Origin: Streptomyces sp. CB02009
GTDB taxonomy: Bacteria > Actinomycetota > Actinomycetes > Streptomycetales > Streptomycetaceae
Length of the DNA: 64,000 nt
Direction of reading: 5' to 3'
Assembly (NCBI RefSeq): GCF_001905825.1
Contig: NZ_LIVV01000011.1
Coordinates: 84,696 to 148,695 of the forward strand
Both the position numbers and the translations under genes were made by a program. This document shows, in pieces, positions 40,852-48,967 of this stretch. The notes under the pieces were generated by a model. That model made no database searches, had not been told where the DNA came from, and saw nothing but the letters and a program-made list of their open reading frames with translations. The stretch's first letter is position 1; the number at the start of each line of letters is the position of its first letter.

Positions 40852-42039
40852 ATGACAGCGTGTGCCATCGAGACCGCGGCCGAGGACGACGGCCGCGACG
40901 GGGAGCACCCCGGCCGCGGCGCCCGGGCGACGGAGTTCACTGCGGGTCTCACGATCACGGCGAACGGCGCGTACGCGGCCAGGCTCGCGGGCGGCGGGGA
41001 CGCCCTGTACGCGGAGAGGTGGACCCTCGACGGCCCGGAGCCGTACGCCGTCCCGCTCCCCCTCGACCAGCCGGAGGAGCCCGGCACCCAGCTGCTGCCG
41101 CTGGCCGACGGCCGGGTCCTGGTGGCCCGCCGCGTGGACGGGCGGCGGAACACGTTCTCGCTGCTCTACCCCACGGGCCCGGCCACCGGGGAGCTCCCGC
41201 TGGGCGCGGTGGAGGCCCCGGGCTCCGAGCGGCTGGTGCTGCTGCCGCCCTCGCCGGACGGCATCGGCGCGTACGCGATGTGCGTCGGTCCCGAGACGAC
41301 CACGCTGTGGCTGGTCGCGGGCGGGGCCTTCGGTCCTGAGCGGGTCGCGGAGGTCAGGGGCCGGTGCACGGGCGGGGTGTGGCTGGACCGCACGGGCCGG
41401 ATGCTCGCGCTCGACCGGCGGCTCGACGGCGGTCCGGTGAAGGCGGTCGCCGTCGACCTGGAGCGGGGCGGGGAGGTGACGCCGCTGCTGCAGATCACCG
41501 AGGACAGCGACGACCGGCTGCTTCTGGCGGACCCGGACAGCGGGCTGCTGCTGCTCCGTTCGGACGCGCCGGGGCACGACCGGCTCGGCTGGGGTGTGCT
41601 CGGCAGTCTGCTGCCGGTGCGCTTCCCGGAGTGCCTGCGGCTCGACGACGCGGCGGTGACGCCGTTCGCCGTCCAGCCGGGGCAGGTGCTGATGCCCGAG
41701 ACCTGCGCGGTCGCGCTGCGGATCGACGCGGCGGGCGGCAGCTGGGTGGGGACGTGGCAGCCGATGTCCCGGCGGATGGGCCAGTTGGCCGCACCCGTGG
41801 GGTGGCTGGCCGGTACGGGGCTGTGGACGGCCGGGGGCGTGCTCCGGCTGCCGTACGTGACGGCCGGGGCGCCCTGCGGTCTCGCGGACGTGGAGGCGCC
41901 GCCGGAGCCGGAGCCGGCGCCCGACGCGGTCGTCGCGGGGCCCGCGGCGGGGGGTGGCGCGGCTGCCGAGGGGCCCCGGGTGTGCCGTCCCGTGCCGTTG
42001 CAGCAGGCTCCTCTCACGGACGGGAAACCGGCTGGCTAG
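40852..42039 (+). CDS. Conserved hypothetical protein, beta-propeller-like
   Basis: 395-aa soluble protein without signal peptide. Repeated short strands with RTGRMLALDRRLDGGPVKAVAVDLE and TLWLVAGGAFGPERVAEV suggest WD- or YncE-like blades, though no canonical repeat is clear. The C-terminal 50 residues are Ala/Pro/Glu-rich. ATG at 40852 follows GGAGGTG; a GTG at 40831 is less likely. Family not recognised; divergent from the siderophore-binding gene but probably unrelated. Confidence 0.7.
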   Translation: MTACAIETAAEDDGRDGEHPGRGARATEFTAGLTITANGAYAARLAGGGDALYAERWTLDGPEPYAVPLPLDQPEEPGTQLLPLADGRVLVARRVDGRRNTFSLLYPTGPATGELPLGAVEAPGSERLVLLPPSPDGIGAYAMCVGPETTTLWLVAGGAFGPERVAEVRGRCTGGVWLDRTGRMLALDRRLDGGPVKAVAVDLERGGEVTPLLQITEDSDDRLLLADPDSGLLLLRSDAPGHDRLGWGVLGSLLPVRFPECLRLDDAAVTPFAVQPGQVLMPETCAVALRIDAAGGSWVGTWQPMSRRMGQLAAPVGWLAGTGLWTAGGVLRLPYVTAGAPCGLADVEAPPEPEPAPDAVVAGPAAGGGAAAEGPRVCRPVPLQQAPLTDGKPAG

Positions 42040-42087
42040 ACTCTCGGGCTGCACAGCACGACCGATGTCTACGGGGTGAGTTCGACC

Positions 42088-42216
42088 ATGTCGGAAACCA
42101 GCACGGACGGGCAGGAGCCGAACGGCTCCGGCAAGCACCGCGGGGACGCCGCGCCGACGGAGGACTCCGCGTCCTCCCCGCACGGCCGCCACCGCCGCGA
42201 GCCCGTCTCGCAGTAA
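42088..42216 (+). CDS. Small hydrophilic protein, 42 aa
   Basis: Short open frame MSETSTDGQEPNGSGKHRGD... ending HRREPVSQ, with a GGGGTGAG element about 8 nt before the ATG. It is highly polar and low in complexity, probably disordered, with a His/Arg-rich end. It starts 48 nt after the preceding gene and is closed by a strong terminator 20 nt after its stop, which supports it being a real small gene. Function unknown. Confidence 0.6.
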   Translation: MSETSTDGQEPNGSGKHRGDAAPTEDSASSPHGRHRREPVSQ

Positions 42217-42235
42217 CGAGCGGTACCAGGCAGGA

Positions 42236-42267
42236 CGAAGGGCCCCGGGTCACCCCGGGGCCCTTCG
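42236..42267. terminator. Strong bidirectional terminator
   Basis: CGAAGGGCCCCGGGT... pairs with CCCCGGGGCCCTTCG in a near-perfect 14-bp stem with a tiny loop. It separates the small ORF from the convergent SDR gene. Confidence 0.85.
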
Positions 42268-42323
42268 TGCTCCCCACCGTCCCCCGGCCGGGCCGCACCC
42301 CGGCCGGGGGTCGTCCCCGGTCC

Positions 42324-43268
42324 TCAGCCCTTCTTCAGGCCGAGGACCTCGGAGGCCGCGAAGGTCTCGCCCGCGGGGCGGGACGCGTAGTGCGGGCTCA
42401 GGAGGCCGTCCAGTTCCTCGTACGTGAACGCCTCCTTGGCCGTGTCGAACTTGGCCGCCACCCGCGGCCGGTCCACGATCGCGACCATTCCGCCGTGCAC
42501 GACGAGCAGTTGGCCGTTGACCCCGGCCGCCGCCGGGGAGGCGAGGTAGCCGACGAGCGGCGCCACGTGCTCGGGGGACAGCGGGTCGAGGTCTCCCTCG
42601 GCCGTCGGCTCGGCGAAGCCGGCGAAGACGTCCTCGGTCATCCGGGTGCGTGCCCGGGGGCAGATGGCGTTCGCCGTCACCCCGTACCGGGCGAGCGCGA
42701 GGGCCGTGGACGTCGTCAGGCCCACGATGCCGCCCTTGGCGGCCGCGTAGTTCGGCTGGCCGGCCGAGCCGGCGAGGAAGGCCTCGGAGGAGGTGTTGAC
42801 GATCCGGCCGTAGACGCCGGTCTCCCCCGCCTTGGCCCGGGTCCTCCAGTGCACCGCCGCGAAGTGCGTGGTGTTGAAGTGGCCTTTGAGGTGGACCCGG
42901 ATGACCGAGTCCCACTCCTCCTCGCTCATCGAGAAGACCATCCGGTCGCGCAGGATGCCCGCATTGTTGACGAGGACGTCCAGTTTGCCGAACTCGGCCA
43001 CGGCCAGGTCGATCAGGGTCCGCGCGGTCTCGAAGTCGGCGATGTCGCCGAGGTGCGCGACGGCCCTGCCGCCCGTCGCGCGGATCTCCTCCGCGACCTC
43101 CTCGGCGGGCGCGGCGGAGGCGGCGCCCGAGCCGTCGCGGCCGGGCTGCCCGTAGTCGTTGACGACGACGGCCGCGCCGAGCCGGGCCAGTTCCAGGGCC
43201 TCGGCGCGGCCGAGGCCGCGCCCGGCGCCGGTGACGATCGCGCTCAGGCCCTCAAGGGGGAGTGACAT
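42324..43268 (-). CDS. SDR of the multifunctional-enzyme/17-beta-HSD4 type
   Basis: 314-aa dehydrogenase resembling the (3R)-hydroxyacyl-CoA dehydrogenase part of peroxisomal MFE-2. Cofactor loop TGAGRGLGRAEAL; NDYGQPGRDG; LVNNAGILRDRMVFSM; the Ser in VNTSSEAF and Tyr/Lys in YAAAKGG form the catalytic set. The C-terminal extension (about 240-314) is typical of this subgroup. It oxidises a 3-hydroxyacyl-CoA made by the MaoC hydratase of the same operon. Third gene of MaoC-ADH-SDR. Confidence 0.87.
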   Translation of the reverse strand: MSLPLEGLSAIVTGAGRGLGRAEALELARLGAAVVVNDYGQPGRDGSGAASAAPAEEVAEEIRATGGRAVAHLGDIADFETARTLIDLAVAEFGKLDVLVNNAGILRDRMVFSMSEEEWDSVIRVHLKGHFNTTHFAAVHWRTRAKAGETGVYGRIVNTSSEAFLAGSAGQPNYAAAKGGIVGLTTSTALALARYGVTANAICPRARTRMTEDVFAGFAEPTAEGDLDPLSPEHVAPLVGYLASPAAAGVNGQLLVVHGGMVAIVDRPRVAAKFDTAKEAFTYEELDGLLSPHYASRPAGETFAASEVLGLKKG

Positions 43269-43283
43269 CTCGCGGGAGTCCTC

Positions 43284-44360
43284 TCAGATCTCGATGCAGG
43301 TACGGAGGGCCGCGCCGGTCCGCATCTGCTCCAGGGCCTCGTTGATGCCCGCGAGCGGTACGCGGTGGGTGATGAGCGACTCCAGGTCGATGCGGCCGGC
43401 CCGCCAGAGCGCGATGGCCCGCTCGTAGGAGCGCAGGACGTCGCCGCCGCCGTACATGGAGGGCAGGATCCGCTTCTCGTCGAAGAACAGCTCGAACATG
43501 TTGAGCTGGAGGTTGTCGTCCATCGCGCCCGCGCCGACGACGCAGAGGGTGCCGCCGCGCCGGGTGTTCTCGTACGCGGTGCGGGCGGTGGCGGACTTGC
43601 CGACGACCTCGAAGACGTAGTCGAAGCCCTCGCCTGCGGTGATCCGCTGCTTGGCGTCGGCGAGCGCGTCCGGGGCGACGGCCTCGGTGGCGCCGAAGCG
43701 CAGCGCGGCCTCGCGGCGCGACGCGACGGGGTCGACGGCGACGATCTGGGCGGCGCCCTGGAGCTTGGCGCCCTGGATCGCGGAGATGCCGACGCCTCCG
43801 CAGCCGATGACGGCGACCGACGAACCGGCTTCCACCTTGGCCGTGTTGATGGCGGCGCCGAGTCCGGTGGTGACGCCGCAGCCGATGAGGGCGGCGATGT
43901 CGAAGGGCACGTCGTCGGGGATCGGGACGGCGCATCCCGCGTCGACGACGACCTCCTCGGTGAAGGTGCCGGTGCCGGCGAAGCCGAAGACGTCACCGCC
44001 GGGGCGCTTGAAGTTGGGCGTGCCGGCGTTCATGAACCCGGCCAGGCAGAGCTGGGTCTGGCCGCGCTTGCAGGCGGGACAGCTGCCGCAGGCGGGCAGC
44101 CAGCAGAGCAGTACCCGCTGGCCCGGGGTGAGTCCGGTGACGCCGTCGCCGACGTCGAGGATCTCTCCCGCGCCCTCGTGGCCGGGGATGAAGGGGGCGG
44201 GCTGCGGGAGGACGCCGCTCATCGCGGAGACGTCGGAGTGGCAGAGGCCGGTGGCGCGGACCCGGATCTTCACCTTGCCCGGGCCGAAGCCCACCGCCTC
44301 GACGTCGTCGACGACTTCGAGCTTGTCCTGGCCGATCTCGTGCAGTACGGCTGCGCGCAT
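43284..44360 (-). CDS. Zinc-dependent alcohol dehydrogenase (MDR superfamily)
   Basis: 358-aa medium-chain dehydrogenase. Catalytic zinc ligands Cys40 and His61 with Glu62 (GLCHSD, GHEGAG); structural zinc ligands Cys91, Cys94, Cys97 and Cys105; NAD-binding GCGGVGISAIQGAKLQGA near residue 180, then VAVDP. Close in plan to class III-like enzymes but without formaldehyde-specific context. In this operon it probably oxidises an alcohol intermediate of acyl or steroid side-chain degradation. 29 nt after the MaoC gene, 15 nt before the SDR. Confidence 0.9.
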   Translation of the reverse strand: MRAAVLHEIGQDKLEVVDDVEAVGFGPGKVKIRVRATGLCHSDVSAMSGVLPQPAPFIPGHEGAGEILDVGDGVTGLTPGQRVLLCWLPACGSCPACKRGQTQLCLAGFMNAGTPNFKRPGGDVFGFAGTGTFTEEVVVDAGCAVPIPDDVPFDIAALIGCGVTTGLGAAINTAKVEAGSSVAVIGCGGVGISAIQGAKLQGAAQIVAVDPVASRREAALRFGATEAVAPDALADAKQRITAGEGFDYVFEVVGKSATARTAYENTRRGGTLCVVGAGAMDDNLQLNMFELFFDEKRILPSMYGGGDVLRSYERAIALWRAGRIDLESLITHRVPLAGINEALEQMRTGAALRTCIEI

Positions 44361-44389
44361 GGTGCGGCTCCAATCAGGCGATCGGGCGA

Positions 44390-45244
44390 TCAGGAGTGTT
44401 CGACGAGGGTGTCGGCGAGGACGGAGGCGTCGTCGCGCTCCACGGCCGTCACCGCCACCTGGACGCGGCCGTCCCCGGCCCACATCCGGATGCGCAGGGT
44501 CTCGCCCGGGAAGACGATCCCGGCGAAGCGCGTGCGGTAGGAGCGGACCCGGGCGACGTCCCCGCCGAGCACCGTGTCCACCACCGCCTTGAGGGTCATG
44601 CCGTACGAGCAGAGCCCGTGCAGGATCGGCCGGTCGAAGCCGGCGAGCTTGGCGAACTCGGGGTCGGCGTGGAGCGGGTTCCAGTCGCCGGAGAGCCGGT
44701 AGAGCAGGGCCTGTTCCTCGCGGATCGGCCGTTCGACGGTGGCGTCGGGCGCGCGTTCGGGGAGCGCGAGGCGCTCGGAGGGGCCGCGGTCGCCGCCCCA
44801 GCCGCCTTCGCCGCGGACGAAGATCTGGGCGTCGCTGGTCCAGAGCGGGCCGTCGGCGTCGGAGGCCTCGGAGCGCAGGACGAGGACGGCGGCCTTGCCC
44901 TTGTCGTACACGGCGGCGACGCGGGAGGTGGAGACGGCGCGGCCGGAGACGGGGACGGGGCGGTGGAGGGTGACCGTCTGGCCGCCGTGCAGGACGGCGG
45001 CGAGGTCGATGTCGATGCCGGGGGCGGAGAGCCCGCCGACGACGCCCATGCCGGCGCCCGCGACGGTCGCGAAGCTGGGCAGGACGTGGAGCCGGGATTC
45101 GAGGGTGTAGCGGAGCTCGTCGGGGTCGGTCGCCGGGATTCCGGCGCCCAGTCCCAGGTGGTAGAGCTGGACGTCCTTGTGGTCCCAGGAGATCTCGGCG
45201 CTGCGGGGTTCGGCGGCGACGGCCTTTGCGGGGTCGATGGGCAT
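44390..45244 (-). CDS. MaoC-family (double hot-dog) enoyl-CoA hydratase
   Basis: 284-aa hydratase of the MFE-2/Hsd4B type. The N-terminal degenerate hot-dog (about 20-150) is followed by the catalytic one with LLYRLSGDWNPLHADPEFAKLAGFDRPILHGLCSYG, which holds the Asp/His pair. Adds water to 2-enoyl-CoA with R stereochemistry, fitting the downstream SDR. ATG at 45244 follows GAGGAGC. First gene of its operon; two palindromes lie upstream (45343 and 45421). Confidence 0.9.
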   Translation of the reverse strand: MPIDPAKAVAAEPRSAEISWDHKDVQLYHLGLGAGIPATDPDELRYTLESRLHVLPSFATVAGAGMGVVGGLSAPGIDIDLAAVLHGGQTVTLHRPVPVSGRAVSTSRVAAVYDKGKAAVLVLRSEASDADGPLWTSDAQIFVRGEGGWGGDRGPSERLALPERAPDATVERPIREEQALLYRLSGDWNPLHADPEFAKLAGFDRPILHGLCSYGMTLKAVVDTVLGGDVARVRSYRTRFAGIVFPGETLRIRMWAGDGRVQVAVTAVERDDASVLADTLVEHS

Positions 45245-45342
45245 CGGGCTGCTGCTCCTCGTGGCGGTGAAGACCTCGGCGCGGCCGTCCGCACCGTCGG
45301 CCGCACCGAGGCCGTGCGGGAACCGTCCCGTACGCGGCCGTT

Positions 45343-45358
45343 CTAGAACGCGTTCTAG
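45343..45358. promoter_or_regulatory. TAGAAC-type palindrome upstream of MaoC operon
   Basis: CTAGAACGCGTTCTAG is a perfect 16-bp palindrome and fits TnnAACnnGTTnnA, the operator consensus of the TetR-family steroid-catabolism repressor KstR. It lies about 100 nt upstream of the MaoC start. Confidence 0.75.
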
Positions 45359-45420
45359 GTCGGTGGTCCCCATGTATAGCCCAGGCGGCAGGAGTTGGGA
45401 ACCCTCCCGGCAGCCGTCAC

Positions 45421-45435
45421 CTGACGGTACGTCAG
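45421..45435. promoter_or_regulatory. CTGACG inverted repeat, copy 1
   Basis: CTGACGGTACGTCAG, arms CTGACG/CGTCAG with a 3-bp spacer, between the divergent MaoC operon and the ABC exporter genes. The same motif recurs at 55217 and 63681. Confidence 0.75.
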
Positions 45436-45519
45436 AGACGGGGCCCGGTACATTTGTCACGGCCAGGTCCGTACATCAGCGCCTGCCGGGCGGCGGCCCC
45501 CGGTTCGTACCGTCGACGC

Positions 45520-46443
45520 ATGACGAAGGACCTGACGCACGCACCGGCGGTCGCCTTCCGGGCCGCGACGAAGACGTACGGCGCCGCCCGCGCCCTCGAC
45601 GGGATCGACCTCACCGTCCGGCGCGGCGAGACGGTGGCCCTGCTCGGCCGCAACGGCGCCGGGAAGTCGAGCACCGTGAGCCTGCTCCTCGGCCTCGACG
45701 AGCCCGACAGCGGCCACGTCGAACTCTTCGGCGGGGCCCCGGCCCTCGCCGTCGCGGCCGGCCGGGTCGGCGCCATGCTCCAGGAGGGCCAGGCCACCCC
45801 CCGGGTGACCGTCCGCGAGGTCGTGTCCTTCGTGGCCCGGACCTACCCGGCGCCGATGCCGGTCGCCGAGGCCCTCGCCCTCGCCGGACTCACCGGGTTC
45901 GCCGAGCGCCGGGTGGCCCGGCTCTCCGGAGGCCAGGCGCAGCGGGTCCGCTTCGCGATCGCGCTCGTCGGCAACCCCGAGCTGGTCGTCCTGGACGAAC
46001 CGACCTCGGCCCTCGACGTCGAGGCCCGCCAGGAGTTCTGGGAGGCCATGCACGGCTACGCACGGCGGGGGAACACCGTCCTGTTCTCCACCCATTACCT
46101 GGAGGAGGCCGACGCGTACGCCGACCGGATCGTCGTCCTCGACGCCGGCCGGATCGTCGCCGACGGAACCGGCGAGGAGCTCAAGCGGGCCGCCGGCGGC
46201 AGCCTGGTCTCCTTCGACCTGGCGGGCAGCCCGACGGAGTGGCTGACGGCGCTGCCCGGAGTCACCTCCGTCGAGGTCCGGAAGGACCGCGCCCGGCTGC
46301 GCACCGAGGACTCGGACGCCACCGTCCGCGCCCTCGCCGCGCGGGACGCGATCCGCTCCCTGGAGGTCACCCGGGCCTCCCTGCACGACGCCTTCCTCAC
46401 CCTGTCCCACCGGACCGGCGAACGACTGGAGCCCGCCCGATGA
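45520..46443 (+). CDS. ABC exporter ATP-binding protein
   Basis: 307-aa ATPase of the ABC-2/DrrA type. Walker A GRNGAGKSS near residue 47, Q-loop MLQEGQ, signature LSGGQAQRVRFA near 150, Walker B LVVLDEPTSALD, switch His in STHYLEEAD. The C-terminal 80 residues are the usual DrrA-type extension. Partners with the permease that overlaps its stop. The exporter plus downstream kinase/regulator pair resembles DesKR-like membrane-response or drug-efflux loci; the substrate is unknown. Confidence 0.92.
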   Translation: MTKDLTHAPAVAFRAATKTYGAARALDGIDLTVRRGETVALLGRNGAGKSSTVSLLLGLDEPDSGHVELFGGAPALAVAAGRVGAMLQEGQATPRVTVREVVSFVARTYPAPMPVAEALALAGLTGFAERRVARLSGGQAQRVRFAIALVGNPELVVLDEPTSALDVEARQEFWEAMHGYARRGNTVLFSTHYLEEADAYADRIVVLDAGRIVADGTGEELKRAAGGSLVSFDLAGSPTEWLTALPGVTSVEVRKDRARLRTEDSDATVRALAARDAIRSLEVTRASLHDAFLTLSHRTGERLEPAR

Positions 46444-47162
46444 TCACCGCCTACGTCCGCCTCGAAGTCCGCCGCGCCCTGCGCGAGGCCGGATTCGTCA
46501 TCTCCACCGTCGGTGTCCCCGTGATGATGTACCTGCTCTTCACCAACCTCGGCGACGGGGACGACGGCCCGTACAAGAAGGCCGCGATGGTCGGGATGGC
46601 GGCGTACGGGGCCCTCGGGGCCGCGCTGTCCGTCGGCAACGGGGTCGCCGAGGACAAGACCACGGGCTGGCTGCGCCAGCTGCGCATCACCCCCATGACG
46701 CCCCTCCAGGTGGTGACCGGCCGCGCCCTGACCGGGGCGGTGGTCGTCCTCCCCGCGATCGCCGCGGTCCTCCTGGCGGGCGCGCTCGCCAACGGCGTGC
46801 GCATGGCCGCCTGGCAGTGGGGAGCGGTCGCCCTGACGCTCTGGCTGGGCTCGCTCCCCTTCACCCTGCTCGGCCTCGGCAACGGCTACCGGCTCACCGC
46901 GCAGACGACCGGGGTCGTGAACGTCGCCTGCAACCTGGGGCTCGCGGTGGTGGGCGGACTGTGGTTCCCCGTCGCGCTCTTCCCCGACTGGCTCCGCACG
47001 GTCTCCGAGCTCACGCCGACGAACCGGTTCGCCGAGCTGGGCGTGGCGGTGACGGAGGGGACGGCGCCGGGGGCGGCGGCCCCGGCCGTCCTGCTCGGGT
47101 GGGCGGCGCTCTTCGGCACGTACGCGGCGGTCTCGTACCGTCGTTCGGCGAGGACGGTGTGA
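46440..47162 (+). CDS. ABC-2 type exporter permease
   Basis: 240-aa membrane protein with six helices of the ABC-2 type. YVRLEVRRALREAGFVISTVGVPVMMYLLF opens the protein; LRQLRITPMTPLQVVTGRALTG is the cytoplasmic coupling region. ATG at 46440 overlaps the ATPase gene stop (ATGA). Similar to permeases coupled to DesK-like kinases. Followed 11 nt later by the kinase gene. Confidence 0.9.
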   Translation: MITAYVRLEVRRALREAGFVISTVGVPVMMYLLFTNLGDGDDGPYKKAAMVGMAAYGALGAALSVGNGVAEDKTTGWLRQLRITPMTPLQVVTGRALTGAVVVLPAIAAVLLAGALANGVRMAAWQWGAVALTLWLGSLPFTLLGLGNGYRLTAQTTGVVNVACNLGLAVVGGLWFPVALFPDWLRTVSELTPTNRFAELGVAVTEGTAPGAAAPAVLLGWAALFGTYAAVSYRRSARTV

Positions 47163-47173
47163 GGGGGACGGCG

Positions 47174-48355
47174 ATGGGGACCATCCGGCGGGGCGCCAGG
47201 GCGCTGCGCGACCAGCAGCAGTGGGAGCGGGGCCCGAACGGGCTCAGCCTCCTCCCCTGGCTGCTGATGGGCCTGGGCGCGCTCTCCCATCTGCTCGGCG
47301 GCCAGGCCCCCAACCCGTGGATCGGCGGCTTCGGGCTGCTCGCCTTCAACACCCTCTACATCGCGATCGTCTTCCGCGCCTGCCACCCGCCCAGCCGGGA
47401 GACGCCGCTGACCTGGGGGCTCCTCACCGCGCTCGGGGTGCTGACCTTCGCGCTCGCCGTCGGGTACGGGAGGGAGTGGCTGCTCCTGTTCCCGCTCCTG
47501 GGCCTCGCGGTCGGGGCGGTGGTGCGGCACGGGCCGCTGCTGCGGTGGGTGAGCCCCCCGCTCGTCGTGGCGGTGGGGGTGGTGACGTTCTGGCGGGACG
47601 GCTGGGACTCCATCGGCGTCGTGTACGGCACGTTCATGTCCGTGATGGTGACGGCGGCGATCCTCGCGCTCGACGAATCGGTCCGGCAGCTGCGGGCGAC
47701 CCGGGAGGAACTGGCCACGGCCGCCGTCGAGAAGGAGCGGCTGCGGTTCTCCCGCGACCTGCACGACCTGCTCGGCCACACGCTCTCGGTGATCGTGGTG
47801 AAGTCGGAGGTCGTACGCCGGCTCGCGCCGCGCGACCTCGACGCGGCCCTCGCCCAGGTGGCGGACATCGAGGCGGTCGGCCGACAGGCGCTCACCGAGA
47901 TCAGAGAGGCCGTCACCGGCTACCGCGAGGGCAGCCTCGCCACCGAACTGGACCGGGCGCGCGACGCGCTGTCCTCGGCCGGCATCGAGCCGGTCGTACG
48001 CCGCTCGGGCCCGCTCCTGGAGCCGCAGACGGAGGCCCTGCTCAGCTGGGTGGTGCGGGAGTCCACGACGAACGCGGTGCGGCACAGCGGCGCCACCCGC
48101 TGCGTGTTCGCCCTGGAGGGCACCGCCGACCGGGTCCGCCTCACCGTCACCGACGACGGCCGGGGCCCGGCCGGCCGCGCGCCGGGGGCCGACGGCATCG
48201 CGGGCAGCGGTCTGCGGGGCCTGCGCGAGCGGGTGGCGGCGGCAGGCGGCACTCTTGACTCGGGACCGGCTCCGCGGGGCGGGTTCCGGGTCACCGCGGA
48301 GCTCCCCGTGGAGACCCCCGGCCCGCACGAGTGCGAGGGGGTGCCGACGACATGA
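47174..48355 (+). CDS. Sensor histidine kinase (DesK-like)
   Basis: 393-aa kinase with about six transmembrane helices in residues 20-165, matching DesK-type sensors that read the membrane state. The HisKA_3 motif is RFSRDLHDLLGHTLSVIVVKSEV near residue 195, and the HATPase domain has STTNAVRHSGA and GSGLRGLRERVAAAGG. Same operon as the ABC exporter; the stop overlaps the regulator start (ATGA). Confidence 0.92.
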   Translation: MGTIRRGARALRDQQQWERGPNGLSLLPWLLMGLGALSHLLGGQAPNPWIGGFGLLAFNTLYIAIVFRACHPPSRETPLTWGLLTALGVLTFALAVGYGREWLLLFPLLGLAVGAVVRHGPLLRWVSPPLVVAVGVVTFWRDGWDSIGVVYGTFMSVMVTAAILALDESVRQLRATREELATAAVEKERLRFSRDLHDLLGHTLSVIVVKSEVVRRLAPRDLDAALAQVADIEAVGRQALTEIREAVTGYREGSLATELDRARDALSSAGIEPVVRRSGPLLEPQTEALLSWVVRESTTNAVRHSGATRCVFALEGTADRVRLTVTDDGRGPAGRAPGADGIAGSGLRGLRERVAAAGGTLDSGPAPRGGFRVTAELPVETPGPHECEGVPTT

Positions 48356-48957
48356 TCCGTCTGCTGCTGGCGGAGGACCAGGGGATGATGCGCGGGGCGC
48401 TGGCCCTGCTGCTCGGGATGGAGCACGACATGGAGGTCGTCGCACAGGTCGGGCGGGGTGACGAGATCGTGGACGCGGCGCTGCTCGCGCGGCCCGACGT
48501 CGCGCTGCTCGACATCGAGCTGCCGGGCCGTTCGGGTCTGGACGCGGCGGCGGACCTGCGCACGGAGGCCCCGGACTGCCGGGTCCTGATCCTCACGACC
48601 TTCGGCCGGCCCGGGTATCTGCGCCGTGCGATGGAGGCGGGTGCGGCGGGCTTCCTGGTGAAGGACGGGCCGGTGGAGGAGCTGGCCGAGTCGATCCGTC
48701 AGGTCCTGCGGGGTGAGACGGTGATCGACCCGGCCCTCGCGGCCGCGGCGCTCGGCGCGGGGCCCAATCCGCTGACGGGCCGCGAACGGGACGCCCTGGC
48801 GGCGGCGGTGGACGGCGCCACGATCGCGGACATCGCGGCGGCCCTCCACCTCTCGGAGTCGACGGTCCGCAACTACCTGTCGTCGGCCATCGGCAAGACG
48901 GGCACGCGCAACCGCATGGAGGCGGTCAGGGCGGCCCGCCGCCAGGGGTGGCTGTAG
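48352..48957 (+). CDS. LuxR-family response regulator (DesR-like)
   Basis: 201-aa regulator. Receiver motifs are LLLAEDQGMMRGAL, phospho-Asp in VALLDIELPGRSGLD and Lys in FLVKDGP. The LuxR HTH is LTGRERDALAAAVDGATIADIAAALHLSESTVRNYLSSAIGKTG. It completes the ABC-ABC-kinase-regulator operon and most likely activates it. Its stop is 11 nt from the end of the convergent phospholipase D-like gene. Confidence 0.92.
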   Translation: MIRLLLAEDQGMMRGALALLLGMEHDMEVVAQVGRGDEIVDAALLARPDVALLDIELPGRSGLDAAADLRTEAPDCRVLILTTFGRPGYLRRAMEAGAAGFLVKDGPVEELAESIRQVLRGETVIDPALAAAALGAGPNPLTGRERDALAAAVDGATIADIAAALHLSESTVRNYLSSAIGKTGTRNRMEAVRAARRQGWL

Positions 48958-48967
48958 CTCCCGGCGG

